A stretch of 64,000 nt of DNA from Sphingobium nicotianae (GCF_018603885.1 NZ_JAHGAW010000003.1:62001-126000), one strand, 5' to 3'; positions 1 to 8,534 are shown, counted from the stretch's first letter. Translations and numbers: made by a program. Notes: generated by a model not told the origin, from the sequence alone.

Positions 1-507
1 GCAACCGGCGATTTCCGGTTCGTAATAGCCGGTCGCATAGGCCTTGCCGTCGCCGATCTGCACCGCCTCGAAATTGCGGCGGAAGAATTCGCGCGCATTG
101 GCCTCGCTCCAGCTCGCCGCCGCCGTGCAGGCGGCCTGCCAGTCCGAGCCGCTGGTGAGGCCGCTCTGGTCGCGGCGCCGCACCAGCGAGGGGCAGGAAG
201 CGCGGAAGGCGCGGAAGGCCAGCGCGGTGCGATCCGAGCTTGCCGGCAGCAACGTATCGAGGTCAGGGCCGAGCGTCAGGCCGGCAGCGACCGCAGGGGC
301 CGGGCCCGCCTCGGTGGGCGTCCCGCCTGGCGTCGGGACAGGCGTGGGCACCTGTGGCAAGGGTGGGCGGGGCGTTGCTGGCTGCGGGCGCGCCGCGGGC
401 CGTCCGCCCGGCGAGCCGGGCGGTATCACCGCGCCGCAACCGGCCAGCGTCAGCGCGCCGCCAAGCGCGAGAAACCATCGTCCTGAAAATCGCGAAAGTA
501 TCGGCAT
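1..507 (-). CDS. mltA: MltA-type lytic murein transglycosylase (C-terminal part outside the window)
   Basis: Seen: a minus-strand frame from an ATG at 507-505 stays open to base 1, so at least 169 N-terminal codons are present and the rest lies off the left edge. It starts with a short basic segment, a hydrophobic stretch and the lipobox LTLAGC, then a long Pro/Thr-rich linker (about residues 30-75), then an MltA-like start ending in FFRRNFEAVQIGDGKAYATG followed by YYEPE. Known: MltA is an outer-membrane lipoprotein that cleaves glycan strands to 1,6-anhydromuropeptides. The catalytic Asp region is not in view. It follows the Tim44-like gene by 13 bases on the same strand, probably as one operon. 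Family call is fairly sure from the YYEP-type motif and the lipoprotein signal. Confidence 0.82.
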   Translation of the reverse strand, partial: MPILSRFSGRWFLALGGALTLAGCGAVIPPGSPGGRPAARPQPATPRPPLPQVPTPVPTPGGTPTEAGPAPAVAAGLTLGPDLDTLLPASSDRTALAFRAFRASCPSLVRRRDQSGLTSGSDWQAACTAAASWSEANAREFFRRNFEAVQIGDGKAYATGYYEPEIAGC

Positions 508-520
508 GACGCCGGCCTTG

Positions 521-1174
521 TCAGCCTTCGTCGGTCTCCGCAAGCTGCCAGTTGGGATCGCGGTTGCGCAGATCCCGGCTGAAGGTCCAGGTCTCGATCG
601 TCGGCACCGCGTCGGAGAGCGAACCAGCAACCACCGTGCCCTCCTTGTCGCGGGTCACGGCGGAGAGATCCGATTCGAAATGCACGGCGACATAGGCCTT
701 GCCTTCCTCGACATGCGCATCGACGATGTTGGCCGTCTCGATGCGCACCAGCTTGTTATCGAGCGTCAGGCCCGCCGCCTCGCGCTGGGCGATCGCGCTG
801 TCGAACGCGGCATAGACGTCCTCCTCGCAGAACCGCTTGAGTGTCTCACGGTCGCCCTTCCAGAAAGCTTCGAGAATCAGGCTATAGGCCGAGCGCGCGC
901 CACCGAGGAACTGGCTCACATCGAAGGTGCGATCCGCAGCGATCAGCGCGCGAAGGCCAGCCTGCGCCGGCACGGCCACGGCACTCTCGGTGACACGCTG
1001 GCCCGATGCGCGACCGTCCGTCGCGCCCGTGGCAGGCGCGCGCGGCGCGACAGGCGCCTCTGCCGGCGTCGGCAACTGACGCTGCTGCTCATGCCCCGTG
1101 CGGCGCCCCAGAACGGAGAATAGCCGCAAGGCGAGCAGCGCGAAGATCATGGCCAGGACGACGATGACGGTCAC
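521..1174 (-). CDS. Tim44/TimA-like domain protein, membrane anchored
   Basis: Seen: one N-terminal transmembrane segment followed by SVLGRRTGHE, a Pro/Ala-rich linker, then a Tim44-like domain (from about residue 85) with long helices and beta strands ending in NPNWQLAETDEG or similar. Known: Tim44-like proteins in alphaproteobacteria are inner-membrane proteins; the mitochondrial relative tethers Hsp70 to the import channel, but the bacterial role is poorly defined. Start choice: a GTG at 1174 preceded by GGAAGGA about 10 bases upstream gives a protein beginning right at the membrane helix; ATGs at 1213 and 1237 are alternatives that would add 13 or 21 polar residues. Divergent from secB and upstream of mltA, an arrangement that fits an envelope or export role. 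Confidence 0.85.
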   Translation of the reverse strand: MTVIVVLAMIFALLALRLFSVLGRRTGHEQQRQLPTPAEAPVAPRAPATGATDGRASGQRVTESAVAVPAQAGLRALIAADRTFDVSQFLGGARSAYSLILEAFWKGDRETLKRFCEEDVYAAFDSAIAQREAAGLTLDNKLVRIETANIVDAHVEEGKAYVAVHFESDLSAVTRDKEGTVVAGSLSDAVPTIETWTFSRDLRNRDPNWQLAETDEG

Positions 1175-1518
1175 CTTATCGGGATCCTTCCAAACAAACG
1201 AAGCACGAGACATAGTCGTCTTTGCGCCAACATTCAAACCTTGCCGCGCTTAAACTCCCATGAACGTCTCGCAGATCCCGCAAAAATGCACGAATATTTT
1301 ACACGAGAAGGCGCCATGCCCCGTGCCGGCGAGGGACAGGATGCCGCCGCACCCCTCGCCGCTAGTGATTGCCCTGCCCCCAAGCGCCTGCTAAGCGGCG
1401 CGCCCAGGAGCCCGCGCTGTCTCGACGCCGCGTCCGGCCGCTCCGCGCTTTTTCGAGCCCCGCGTCCCGGCCGATCGGCCGGCGGCCTGGCGGCCACAGC
1501 CTGAAGGACAGGAATATC
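1175..1518. promoter_or_regulatory. Divergent intergenic region between the Tim44-like gene and secB
   Basis: About 340 bases separate the two divergent starts. An AT-richer stretch near 1285-1305 stands out from the GC-rich surroundings and is a plausible promoter zone. The rest is GC-rich without a convincing reading frame; the frames that are open look like shadows with Arg/Pro/Ala-rich translations. No riboswitch or strong hairpin recognised. If the upstream ATGs of the Tim44-like gene are used, the gap shrinks to about 280 bases. Confidence 0.4.
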
Positions 1519-1998
1519 ATGGACGAAACGACCGCAAATGGCGCCGACAATCTTCCGCAGATCGGCCTCATCGCGCAATATGTGAAGGATCTCTCCTTCG
1601 AGAACCCGAACAGCCCGGCGGTCTATCAGTGGACCGAGCAGCCCCAGATCGACATCCAGTTCAACATCAGCAACACCCAGATCGCCGACGACGTCTTCGA
1701 GGTCGCGGTCAAGATCAGCGCCAACGCCGCTGCCGATCAGGGCGTGGCCTTCGCGGTCGAGCTGGTCTTCGCCGGCCTGTTCGGCATCCGCAACGTGCCC
1801 GAGGACCAGATGCGCCCCTTCCTCTATGCCGAAGCGCCGCGTCTGCTCTTCCCCTTCGCCCGCCGCATCGTCGCCGATGCCGTTCAGGATGGCGGCTTCC
1901 CGCCGCTGATGATCGATCCGATCGACTTCGGCGCGCTCTACATGCAACAGCAGCAGCAGATCGACGCTGCTGCGCAGGGTGTCGCCGGCAACGCTTGA
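1519..1998 (+). CDS. secB: Protein-export chaperone SecB
   Basis: Seen: 159 residues, usual SecB length, starting at ATG 1519 behind an AAGGACAGGA ribosome site. The body shows the SecB hallmarks LIAQYVKDLSFENPN near residue 20 and FELVFAGLFGI-like core strands (here VELVFAGLFGI), then the LLFPFARRIVADAVQDGGFP segment near residue 115, which is typical. The C-terminus has a Gln run. Known: SecB is a cytoplasmic homotetramer that keeps preproteins unfolded and hands them to SecA. The longer open frame upstream of 1519 is unlikely to be used because its composition is unlike SecB. Located between envelope genes, with murJ downstream. Confidence 0.97.
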   Translation: MDETTANGADNLPQIGLIAQYVKDLSFENPNSPAVYQWTEQPQIDIQFNISNTQIADDVFEVAVKISANAAADQGVAFAVELVFAGLFGIRNVPEDQMRPFLYAEAPRLLFPFARRIVADAVQDGGFPPLMIDPIDFGALYMQQQQQIDAAAQGVAGNA

Positions 1999-2041
1999 GC
2001 TTCGGGTCACATTTGAGGATAGGCGCGCAGCTCTCCTCCAC

Positions 2042-2132
2042 CGTCACCCTGAACTTGGTTCAGGGTCCATCATGGCCCATAGACCTCAGCGGGCGGAGGC
2101 GGGATGGATGCTGAAACAAGTTCAGCATGACG
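2042..2132. repeat. Bipartite palindromic intergenic repeat (REP/BIME-like)
   Basis: Seen: two 29-base units, 2042-2070 and 2104-2132, are inverted copies of one another separated by 33 bases. Each unit also folds on itself: the first pairs CCCTGAAC with GTTCAGGG, the second pairs ATGCTGAA with TTCAGCAT. The two units differ at paired positions (CC/GG in one, TG/CA in the other), so both hairpins are preserved by compensating changes. It lies between secB and murJ. Inference: a mobile-type REP/BIME element of the kind scattered in sphingomonad genomes, possibly acting as an mRNA boundary. No T-tract, so not a classical terminator. Confidence 0.75.
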
Positions 2133-2164
2133 AGGGAGTGTAACCTGATGGGCGTTGCCACGCG

Positions 2165-3742
2165 ATGAGCCTGCTCCGCTCGACCGGCACGATCGGCGCG
2201 CTCACCTTGCTCAGCCGCGTGCTGGGCATGGTGCGCGACATGCTGATGGCGCGCTATGTCGGCGCCGGCTTCGCCTCGGACGCCTTCCTCATCGCCTGGC
2301 GCTTGCCCAATCTGTTTCGCGCCCTCTTCGCCGAGGGCGCCTTTTCCGCCGCCTTCGTGCCGATGTTCAACCGCATCATGGCGAAGGAAGGCACTGACGA
2401 TCCGGACGCCGGACGTGACGCCGCCATCGCCTTCGCCGGCCAGGTGCTCTCGGTCCTCTTCCCGGTGCTGGTCGGCCTCACCATCCTGATGATGCTCGCC
2501 GCAGGCCCGGTCGTCTGGGCGATGACCGGCGGCTTCCCCGATGGCGGGCCGGACAAGTTCGCGCTCGCCCGGCACCTCACGATCATCACCTTCCCCTATC
2601 TCGGCCTCGTCTCGCTGACCTCCCTGCTCGGCGGCATCCTCAACAGCTTCAACCGCTTCTGGGTGAACGCCGCGGCACCGACCCTGCTCAATATCTGCAT
2701 GATCGTCGCGGTGGTCTTCTTCCGCGGCGACGGGGCGATCGCGACGGCCGAGACGCAGGCGATCGCCGTTACCATCTCGGGCCTCATGCAGCTGCTCTGG
2801 CTGATCTGGTCGTGCCGCCGCATCGGCGTGGTGCTGCGGCTCGGGCTACCCCGCCTCTCGCCCCAGGTGAAGCTACTGCTCGCCGTCATCGGCCCGGCAG
2901 CAATCGGCCAGGGCGCGATCCAGATCAACCTGCTGATCTCCACCTCGCTCGCCGCCCGCTTCCTGCCTCAGGGCTCGGTCTCGTGGATCTATTATGCCGA
3001 CCGGCTGAACCAGCTGCCGCTCGGCCTGATCGGCATCGGCGTCGGCACCGCGATCCTCCCCTTGCTCTCGCGCCAGATCGGCGGCGGCGATGCCAGAGCG
3101 GCCAACGACACGCAGAACCGCGCGCTGGAGCTGGCGCTGTTCCTGGCCCTGCCTGCCGCCGTCGCTTTGTTCGTGTCGGCCACGCCGATCATTCGCGGCG
3201 TCTTCCAGCACGGCGTCTTCACCGCCGCCGACACGATCGGCTGCGCTGCCACCCTCGCCGCCTTCGCTCCCGGCGTACCCGCCTATGTGCTGATCAAGGT
3301 GCTCACGCCGGGCTTCTATGCCCGCTCGGACACGAAGACGCCGGTGCGCATCGCCTTCTGGTCGATGCTGATCAATCTCGTCGGCAACCTCACCCTGATC
3401 TGGCCGCTCGGTCCGGTCGGCATCGCCCTTTCCACGGCGCTCTCGGCTTGGGTCAACGTCATCCTGCTGTTCGTCGCGCTCCACCGCGCCGATCACCTGA
3501 CCCTCGATGAGCGCTTTCGCATGAAGGCGACGCGCATCGTCGCGGCCGGCCTGGTCATGGGCATCGCCCTCTATGTCGGCAACGATCTGCTCGATGCCCA
3601 TATGAGTGGCCCGTTCTGGGAACGGATCGCCGCGCTGGCGCTGCTCTGCGGCGGCGGCGGGTTGATCTACGGGATCGCCACGATCGGCCTGGGCGCGTAT
3701 CGGATCGCCGAGTTGAAAGGACAGCTTCGCCGGCCACGGTAG
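2165..3742 (+). CDS. murJ: Lipid II flippase MurJ
   Basis: Seen: 525 residues with about 14 hydrophobic segments. The N-terminus SLLRSTGTIGALTLLSRVLG followed by MVRDMLMARYVGAG is characteristic of MurJ, as are the basic residues within the first helices and SDAFLIAWRLPNLFRALFAE. Known: MurJ is a MOP-superfamily inner-membrane transporter that moves lipid II to the periplasmic face for peptidoglycan polymerisation; it is normally essential. The start at 2165 has only a weak ribosome site. It is downstream of secB across a palindromic repeat, and the next gene has its own terminator, so murJ is probably transcribed separately or with secB. Confidence 0.96.
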   Translation: MSLLRSTGTIGALTLLSRVLGMVRDMLMARYVGAGFASDAFLIAWRLPNLFRALFAEGAFSAAFVPMFNRIMAKEGTDDPDAGRDAAIAFAGQVLSVLFPVLVGLTILMMLAAGPVVWAMTGGFPDGGPDKFALARHLTIITFPYLGLVSLTSLLGGILNSFNRFWVNAAAPTLLNICMIVAVVFFRGDGAIATAETQAIAVTISGLMQLLWLIWSCRRIGVVLRLGLPRLSPQVKLLLAVIGPAAIGQGAIQINLLISTSLAARFLPQGSVSWIYYADRLNQLPLGLIGIGVGTAILPLLSRQIGGGDARAANDTQNRALELALFLALPAAVALFVSATPIIRGVFQHGVFTAADTIGCAATLAAFAPGVPAYVLIKVLTPGFYARSDTKTPVRIAFWSMLINLVGNLTLIWPLGPVGIALSTALSAWVNVILLFVALHRADHLTLDERFRMKATRIVAAGLVMGIALYVGNDLLDAHMSGPFWERIAALALLCGGGGLIYGIATIGLGAYRIAELKGQLRRPR

Positions 3743-3916
3743 TGCTGGCGCTCGATCCGAACGACGCGCAACGATTGTCGAATGGTTAATTTTCAGCTAA
3801 CAGAATGATGACTCGCGTCTGGGAAAATGCGGGTCTCAACGAAAAACTACCACGGGTCGCGAACACATGCGTCGGCGAACACTTCGCTGACGTCGCACTG
3901 ACGTGGGAGAATTTTC

Positions 3917-4906
3917 ATGAAGAACATGCTTTTGAGAGCCGCAATGCTTGCTGCGGCCCTTTTCGCGAGCCCGGCCTCCGCCGGCCTCAACCTGTTTCAG
4001 AGCTTTGTCGGCAATTATGGCCTGTCCACAGACGGCGCCGGTACCCTCACCGGGCCCGATTATCAGGTCAACGCGTTCGTTCCGCTCGGCGCGACTGTCA
4101 CGGCCGCCTATCTTTACCAGGCCACCTACAACTTCACGACGCCAACCAAACAGGCCGTTTCGCTGAACGGCAATGCGCTGGCCTTTGGCCCGAACGTCGC
4201 GAACGGAACGGGCTGCTGCGGCATCTCGTCGGCGCGCGCCGACGTCACGAGCATCGTCGCCGGCGTCGTCAACGGCGGCGCCGGCGGCACCTACAGCTTC
4301 GACGTGTCGGAAGGCAACACGCTGGAGACCGATGGCGTCGCGCTCGTCGTCGTCTATTCGCTGGCCTCGCTGCCGACCTCGACCGTCGCCATACTCGACG
4401 GCTGGGCCTCGGTGACCGGCGACACGGCCAGCATCAACTTCAGCGAGCCGCTCGATCCGACCGCGCCCGGCTTCACCGCCGACGTGCGTCTCGGCATCGG
4501 CTTCAGTTGCTGCGGCCAGCAGTCCGAGGTCAACGTCAATGGCACGACCATCACCAGCGTCGCCGGCAATTATGACGACGCGATCGGCCCCTGCTGCAAC
4601 GGCGCTCTGATCACGGTTGGCGGTGATGACGATCCGTTTTCTTCGTTCAACCCGACCTATGATACGGACCATGAGCGTTACAACCTCACGGACTATATCA
4701 ACCCGGGCGACCTGGCGATCACGATCCGCACGTCCAATGCCTCTCAGGACGACAATATCTTCCTGCTCGCCGGCATCTTCTCCGGTGAGGCGACGGTCGT
4801 GACTCCGGGCGTGCCCGAGCCCGCCACCTGGGCGATGATGATCGGCGGTTTTGCACTGGCGGGCGCGGCCATGCGCCGTCGAAAAACGGCCATCAGCTTC
4901 GCCTGA
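3917..4906 (+). CDS. Secreted protein with PEP-CTERM sorting signal and paired cysteines
   Basis: Seen: 329 residues. Signal peptide MKNMLLRAAMLAAALFASPA then SAG; beta-rich mature part; C-terminus VPEPATWAMMIGGFALAGAA followed by MRRRK, which is the PEP motif, a hydrophobic helix and a basic tail. All six mature cysteines occur as three adjacent CC pairs (GTGCCGIS near residue 95, GFSCCGQQ near 200, GPCCNGAL near 223). A GGGAG ribosome site precedes the ATG. Known: PEP-CTERM tails are processed by exosortase; no exosortase gene is in the window. The body family is not recognised. It sits between murJ and trpS with a strong terminator just behind it, so it is probably a single-gene unit. Confidence 0.88.
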   Translation: MKNMLLRAAMLAAALFASPASAGLNLFQSFVGNYGLSTDGAGTLTGPDYQVNAFVPLGATVTAAYLYQATYNFTTPTKQAVSLNGNALAFGPNVANGTGCCGISSARADVTSIVAGVVNGGAGGTYSFDVSEGNTLETDGVALVVVYSLASLPTSTVAILDGWASVTGDTASINFSEPLDPTAPGFTADVRLGIGFSCCGQQSEVNVNGTTITSVAGNYDDAIGPCCNGALITVGGDDDPFSSFNPTYDTDHERYNLTDYINPGDLAITIRTSNASQDDNIFLLAGIFSGEATVVTPGVPEPATWAMMIGGFALAGAAMRRRKTAISFA

Positions 4907-4924
4907 TCAGGCAGTCAGATTGGA

Positions 4925-4959
4925 AGCGCTCCGGTCGCAGGACCGGGGCGCTTTTTTTT
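4925..4959 (+). terminator. Rho-independent terminator after the PEP-CTERM gene
   Basis: A 12-bp stem (AGCGCTCCGGTC against GACCGGGGCGCT, one mismatch or wobble allowed) with a GCAG loop is followed immediately by eight T residues. It starts 18 bases after the stop codon of the PEP-CTERM gene. It isolates that gene from trpS. This is the clearest classical terminator in the window. Confidence 0.92.
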
Positions 4960-5093
4960 CGCTGACGGCTAGACCGCTCCAACTGGCGTCATGCGTCAGA
5001 GACAGCCATAGCAGGCACGCCTCTTGACGCGCTCGGCCGTGACGCACAGAGGGCGGCAGGATCCTCTTGAAGCGTTTCAGCCAGGACACGACC

Positions 5094-6098
5094 ATGCGCG
5101 TACTCTCCGGCATCCAGCCGACCGGCAATCTCCATCTCGGCAATTATCTGGGCGCGATTCGCAACTGGGTGCGCATGCAGGACAGCATGACCGGAGACTC
5201 GCGCTGCTTCTTCTTCCTCGCCGATCTCCATTCGATCAGCGAGCATATCGCGCCAGCCGAGCGCCTGCGCAACGTCCGCGAGATGACGGCCGCCCTGGTC
5301 GCCTGCGGGATCGATCCGGATCGCTCGGTGCTGTTCAATCAGGCGCGTGTGCCCGCCCATGCCGAGATGCAATGGCTGCTGAGCGGCACCGCGCGGATGG
5401 GCTGGCTCAACCGCATGACCCAGTTCAAGGACAAGGCGGGCAAGAACAAGGAAGGCGCCTCGATCGCGCTCTTCACCTATCCGGTGCTGCAGGCGGCCGA
5501 CGTGCTGCTGTATCAGGCGACGCATGTGCCCGTGGGCGAGGACCAGAAGCAGCATCTCGAGCTGACCCGCGACATCGCGATCAAGTTCAACACCGACTTC
5601 GGCGTCGAGCTGTTCCACCTGCCCGAGCCTTATATCCAGAAGGAGACGGCGCGGATCATGAGCCTGCGCGACGGCACGGCGAAAATGTCCAAGTCCGATC
5701 CGTCCGACATGAGCCGGATCAACCTGACCGACGATGACGACACGCTGACCCAGAAGATCCGCAAGGCGAAGACCGACCCCGAGCCGATCCCCGCCGATCC
5801 GGCAGAACTGGAAGGCCGCGCCGAGGCAACCAATCTCATCGACATCTATGCCGCCTTTGCCGGGCAGGATCGCGCCGCGATCTGCCAGAGGTTCGGCGGC
5901 CAGGGCTTCGGCGCCTTCAAGCCGGCGCTGGCCGAGCTGCTGGTCCATCACCTCGCCCCGATCCGCGCGCGCTATCTCGAACTCAAGGATGATGACGCCG
6001 CGCTCGACGCGATCCTCGTCAAGGGTGCGCAAAAGGCATCGGACGCCGCTGCGTCCACCTTACGCGGCGCCTATGCCGCAATGGGATTGATGCGGTGA
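5094..6098 (+). CDS. trpS: Tryptophanyl-tRNA synthetase
   Basis: Seen: class I synthetase of 334 residues. The ATP-binding HIGH-type motif appears as GNLHLGNYLG at residues 11-20 and the KMSKS loop as KMSKSDPSD near residue 197. Start choice: ATG 5094 has AGGA seven bases upstream and gives the family-typical start MRVLSGIQPTGNLHLG; an in-frame TTG at 5067 would add nine residues and is less likely. Known: charges tRNA-Trp in the cytoplasm and is essential. The gene is preceded by a terminator, so its promoter must lie within about 4960-5090. No T-box or attenuator structure is evident in that leader. Confidence 0.97.
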   Translation: MRVLSGIQPTGNLHLGNYLGAIRNWVRMQDSMTGDSRCFFFLADLHSISEHIAPAERLRNVREMTAALVACGIDPDRSVLFNQARVPAHAEMQWLLSGTARMGWLNRMTQFKDKAGKNKEGASIALFTYPVLQAADVLLYQATHVPVGEDQKQHLELTRDIAIKFNTDFGVELFHLPEPYIQKETARIMSLRDGTAKMSKSDPSDMSRINLTDDDDTLTQKIRKAKTDPEPIPADPAELEGRAEATNLIDIYAAFAGQDRAAICQRFGGQGFGAFKPALAELLVHHLAPIRARYLELKDDDAALDAILVKGAQKASDAAASTLRGAYAAMGLMR

Positions 6099-6236
6099 GC
6101 AGCGGCTGGTCCGGATGTAAAAACTCTGGCCCCGTCACCTGCACGGAACGCATTCAACGCCAGTTCATTTGACCTAAGGTATCAGGCGGTTCACTACGTC
6201 TAGAAGGGTGACCTCGCCCGAGAAACGGACACCAAG

Positions 6237-6893
6237 ATGAACACCAAGCGCTTCCTCATCCTCGCAGCAGCGTCCGCTCTGGCGCTGGGTGGACTTTCCG
6301 GCTGCGCGACTCCCTTCAAGGCGGACGTCGCGCGCTTCCAGCAGTTGCCGCCGGCGCAGGGGCAAAGCTTCGTCGTCGTGCCGAGCGACCAGCACCTCGC
6401 CGGCAGCCTCGAATTCGCGCATTATGCCGACCTGGTGGCGCAGCGCCTGACCCAGCAGGGCTATACGCGCGCGGCCGATCCGGCTTCGGCCCAGCTCGTC
6501 GTGCAGCTCGATTATGGCATCGACAAGGGCACCCAGCGCGTGCGCTATTCGGGCTTCGCGCCTGATCCTTTCCTCTATGGCGGCTTCTATCCCGGCTATT
6601 ATCGCGGATGGGGCGGTTGGCGCGGCCGCTATATGATGGGCTGGTACGATCCCTTCATGTGGGGGCCGGGCTATGACGATCTCGAGAGCTATCTCGTCTA
6701 TCAGAGCCAGCTGCGCATGACCATCAACCGCACCGGTGGCGAGCGCCTGTTCGAAGGCACCGCGCGCGCGCAGTCTGTCAGCAACAAGCTGACCTATCTG
6801 GTGCCGAATCTGATCGACGCGCTGTTCACTGGCTTCCCTGGCCAGAATGGCGAGGACATCAAGGTGACGGTGGCCCCGGAACCCAAGAACTGA
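6237..6893 (+). CDS. DUF4136 family lipoprotein
   Basis: Seen: 218 residues; signal peptide with lipobox LSGC at residues 20-23 (GGLSGCATP). The middle (about residues 108-145) is an unusually aromatic, Gly/Tyr/Trp-rich stretch (GGFYPGYYRGWGGWRG, then GWYDPFMWGPGYDD). The flanking fold, with LVAQRLTQQGYTRAADPASA and a C-terminal strand of the LFEGTARAQS type, fits DUF4136. Known: DUF4136 proteins are outer-membrane-directed lipoproteins of unknown function. Expressed alone; it converges on the flippase gene with a 23-base gap. No partner gene is visible. Confidence 0.85.
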   Translation: MNTKRFLILAAASALALGGLSGCATPFKADVARFQQLPPAQGQSFVVVPSDQHLAGSLEFAHYADLVAQRLTQQGYTRAADPASAQLVVQLDYGIDKGTQRVRYSGFAPDPFLYGGFYPGYYRGWGGWRGRYMMGWYDPFMWGPGYDDLESYLVYQSQLRMTINRTGGERLFEGTARAQSVSNKLTYLVPNLIDALFTGFPGQNGEDIKVTVAPEPKN

Positions 6894-6916
6894 GGCGCCG
6901 TCCTCGGGTTCAGACT

Positions 6917-8449
6917 TCAGGCCCCTTCTTCGACCATTGTTCCCGCAGCAGCCCGCTTGCGCTTGCGGAACAGCGAGCGGTCTGACTCGCCGAAGGCGAA
7001 GCGCCAGACGATCGTGCAATAGAGCGTCAGCATCAGGGGGATGCCCACCATCAACTCGGCCCATTCAAGATGCGGCGGCAGCAACGTGGTCGCAGAACCG
7101 GCGATCGTCACGATCAGGCCGGACATGACCAGCCTCAATCGCCAGACGCCGATGCGCGCGCCCAGCAATGCGCCAAGCAGCCATGATTTGGCGATCGCGC
7201 TGGACGCAAGCGCAATGGCGAGCGCGACGGCGGGCATGGCCGCGACATAGAGATCGGGCAGCGCCATGTTGCGCGCCCCCAGGATCAGGACGACGGTCAG
7301 GACGGCCTGCAGGACGATCGTCAGGACCGAGATGGTGAGATTGCGCAGCCGCGCGATATAGACCAGCGCCGCCTCGCTCGCCACGGCCGGCGCCGCCAGC
7401 ACCTCGGCGGCGAGCAGGCAACCGAGCGCGCCGGTGCCGCCCACGAAGGTCGGCCCGACCAGCCCCATCACCGCCTCGCCCGGAATACCGAGCGCCAGCG
7501 CGACGCCGAGCTGCGCCGCGATGATCCAGAAGCCGACCTGGCTCACCTGCTGGGCGATGGCAGGATAATTATGCAGCCGCACGTTGCGCGTGATCACCGG
7601 CCCGAGGATCGGCTCGAAGCTGGTCTTGAGCTTCTGCGGCAGTGAAGCGACCTGCTGCGCCGCATAATAAATACCCACCACATAGGGCGTCGCGAACAGG
7701 CCCAGGATGAAGAGATCGAGCCGCCGCGTGCCCCATTCGATCGCGTCTGCGGCGGCGAGCGGCAGGTTGCGAACGGTGAGCCGCCACAGCCGCATGCCGC
7801 TCGGCCGCCAGCCGCGCGGCAGCCCATAATTGCGCAACAGGTGCCAGAAGGCGGCGATCAGCGCCGCGATCATCGCCACGACATAGGAGAGGATCAGGCC
7901 GTCGCGCGTCGAGTAGAAATAGAAGCCGAGGGACGCAAGGCTGATCGTCCACGGCTCGATGATCGAGCGGGCGTGGACGGTCGCGGCGATGTTGAACTGA
8001 AAGGCGCAGGCGGCGAGCGCGATCTCGGTCAGCGCGATGGCGATGACGATCAGCGGCAGCAGCCGGTCCAGCCCGTTGAGCCCGCTGTTGGGGAACATGA
8101 TCTGCGGGAACAGCATGAGCAGCCCTGCAGTCAGCACACTGCCAATCAGGCAGAGCAGCAGGGCGTCGGCGACGACATGCGTCGGGTCGGGGCTGTCCTG
8201 CGCAAGCTGCTCGGCGAGGCCTCGCTTGAGGCCCAGAGTCGCAAGCTGGGCCGCGAGTTCGACGGCCAGCACGGCCAGCGCATAGCGCCCAAGGATGGCC
8301 GCGCCATAGAGGCGCCCGGCGATGAACAGGAAAGGGATGCGCGCCGCGAGCCGCAGCAGGAAACCGAAGACATTGGCCCGCCCACCCTTGGCGAGCGCAG
8401 CGATATCGTCACGCTCCCCTGGCTCGGCATGAACCGGCGGGTTGGTCAT
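6917..8449 (-). CDS. Polysaccharide-biosynthesis type flippase (Wzx/MATE-like, MOP superfamily)
   Basis: Seen: 510 residues with 12-14 hydrophobic segments; an N-terminal cytoplasmic stretch with GGRANVFGFLLRLAARIPF leading into the first helix is typical of RfbX/Wzx-like transporters. Known: members move undecaprenyl-linked oligosaccharides across the inner membrane. The start at 8449 is the only good ATG ahead of the first helix. No glycosyltransferase or Wzy gene is nearby, so the substrate cannot be inferred. It lies 85 bases behind gpsA on the same strand and could be its own unit. Alternative: a more general lipopolysaccharide or exopolysaccharide exporter. Confidence 0.8.
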   Translation of the reverse strand: MTNPPVHAEPGERDDIAALAKGGRANVFGFLLRLAARIPFLFIAGRLYGAAILGRYALAVLAVELAAQLATLGLKRGLAEQLAQDSPDPTHVVADALLLCLIGSVLTAGLLMLFPQIMFPNSGLNGLDRLLPLIVIAIALTEIALAACAFQFNIAATVHARSIIEPWTISLASLGFYFYSTRDGLILSYVVAMIAALIAAFWHLLRNYGLPRGWRPSGMRLWRLTVRNLPLAAADAIEWGTRRLDLFILGLFATPYVVGIYYAAQQVASLPQKLKTSFEPILGPVITRNVRLHNYPAIAQQVSQVGFWIIAAQLGVALALGIPGEAVMGLVGPTFVGGTGALGCLLAAEVLAAPAVASEAALVYIARLRNLTISVLTIVLQAVLTVVLILGARNMALPDLYVAAMPAVALAIALASSAIAKSWLLGALLGARIGVWRLRLVMSGLIVTIAGSATTLLPPHLEWAELMVGIPLMLTLYCTIVWRFAFGESDRSLFRKRKRAAAGTMVEEGA

Positions 8450-8534
8450 GCTAGGCGCTCCCCCATGCGGCCCGTTGGCACGCGCGCTGTCTCAATAAGC
8501 ATAACCATAAGAATGCGCAAAGTATCTCGCCGCC

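Noticed and set aside
44..1123. Long plus-strand open frame over mltA and the Tim44-like gene
   Set aside because: It is the complement of two well-supported minus-strand genes; the translation has no domain and is Arg-rich.
1241..1504. Open plus-strand frame of 87 codons ahead of secB
   Set aside because: Translation is Arg/Pro/Ala-rich without structure, it lies in the divergent promoter zone, and secB has its own good start at 1519.
4907..5093. Tryptophan attenuator or T-box before trpS
   Set aside because: The only hairpin with T-tract belongs to the end of the PEP-CTERM gene; no Trp-rich leader peptide or T-box motif is seen.
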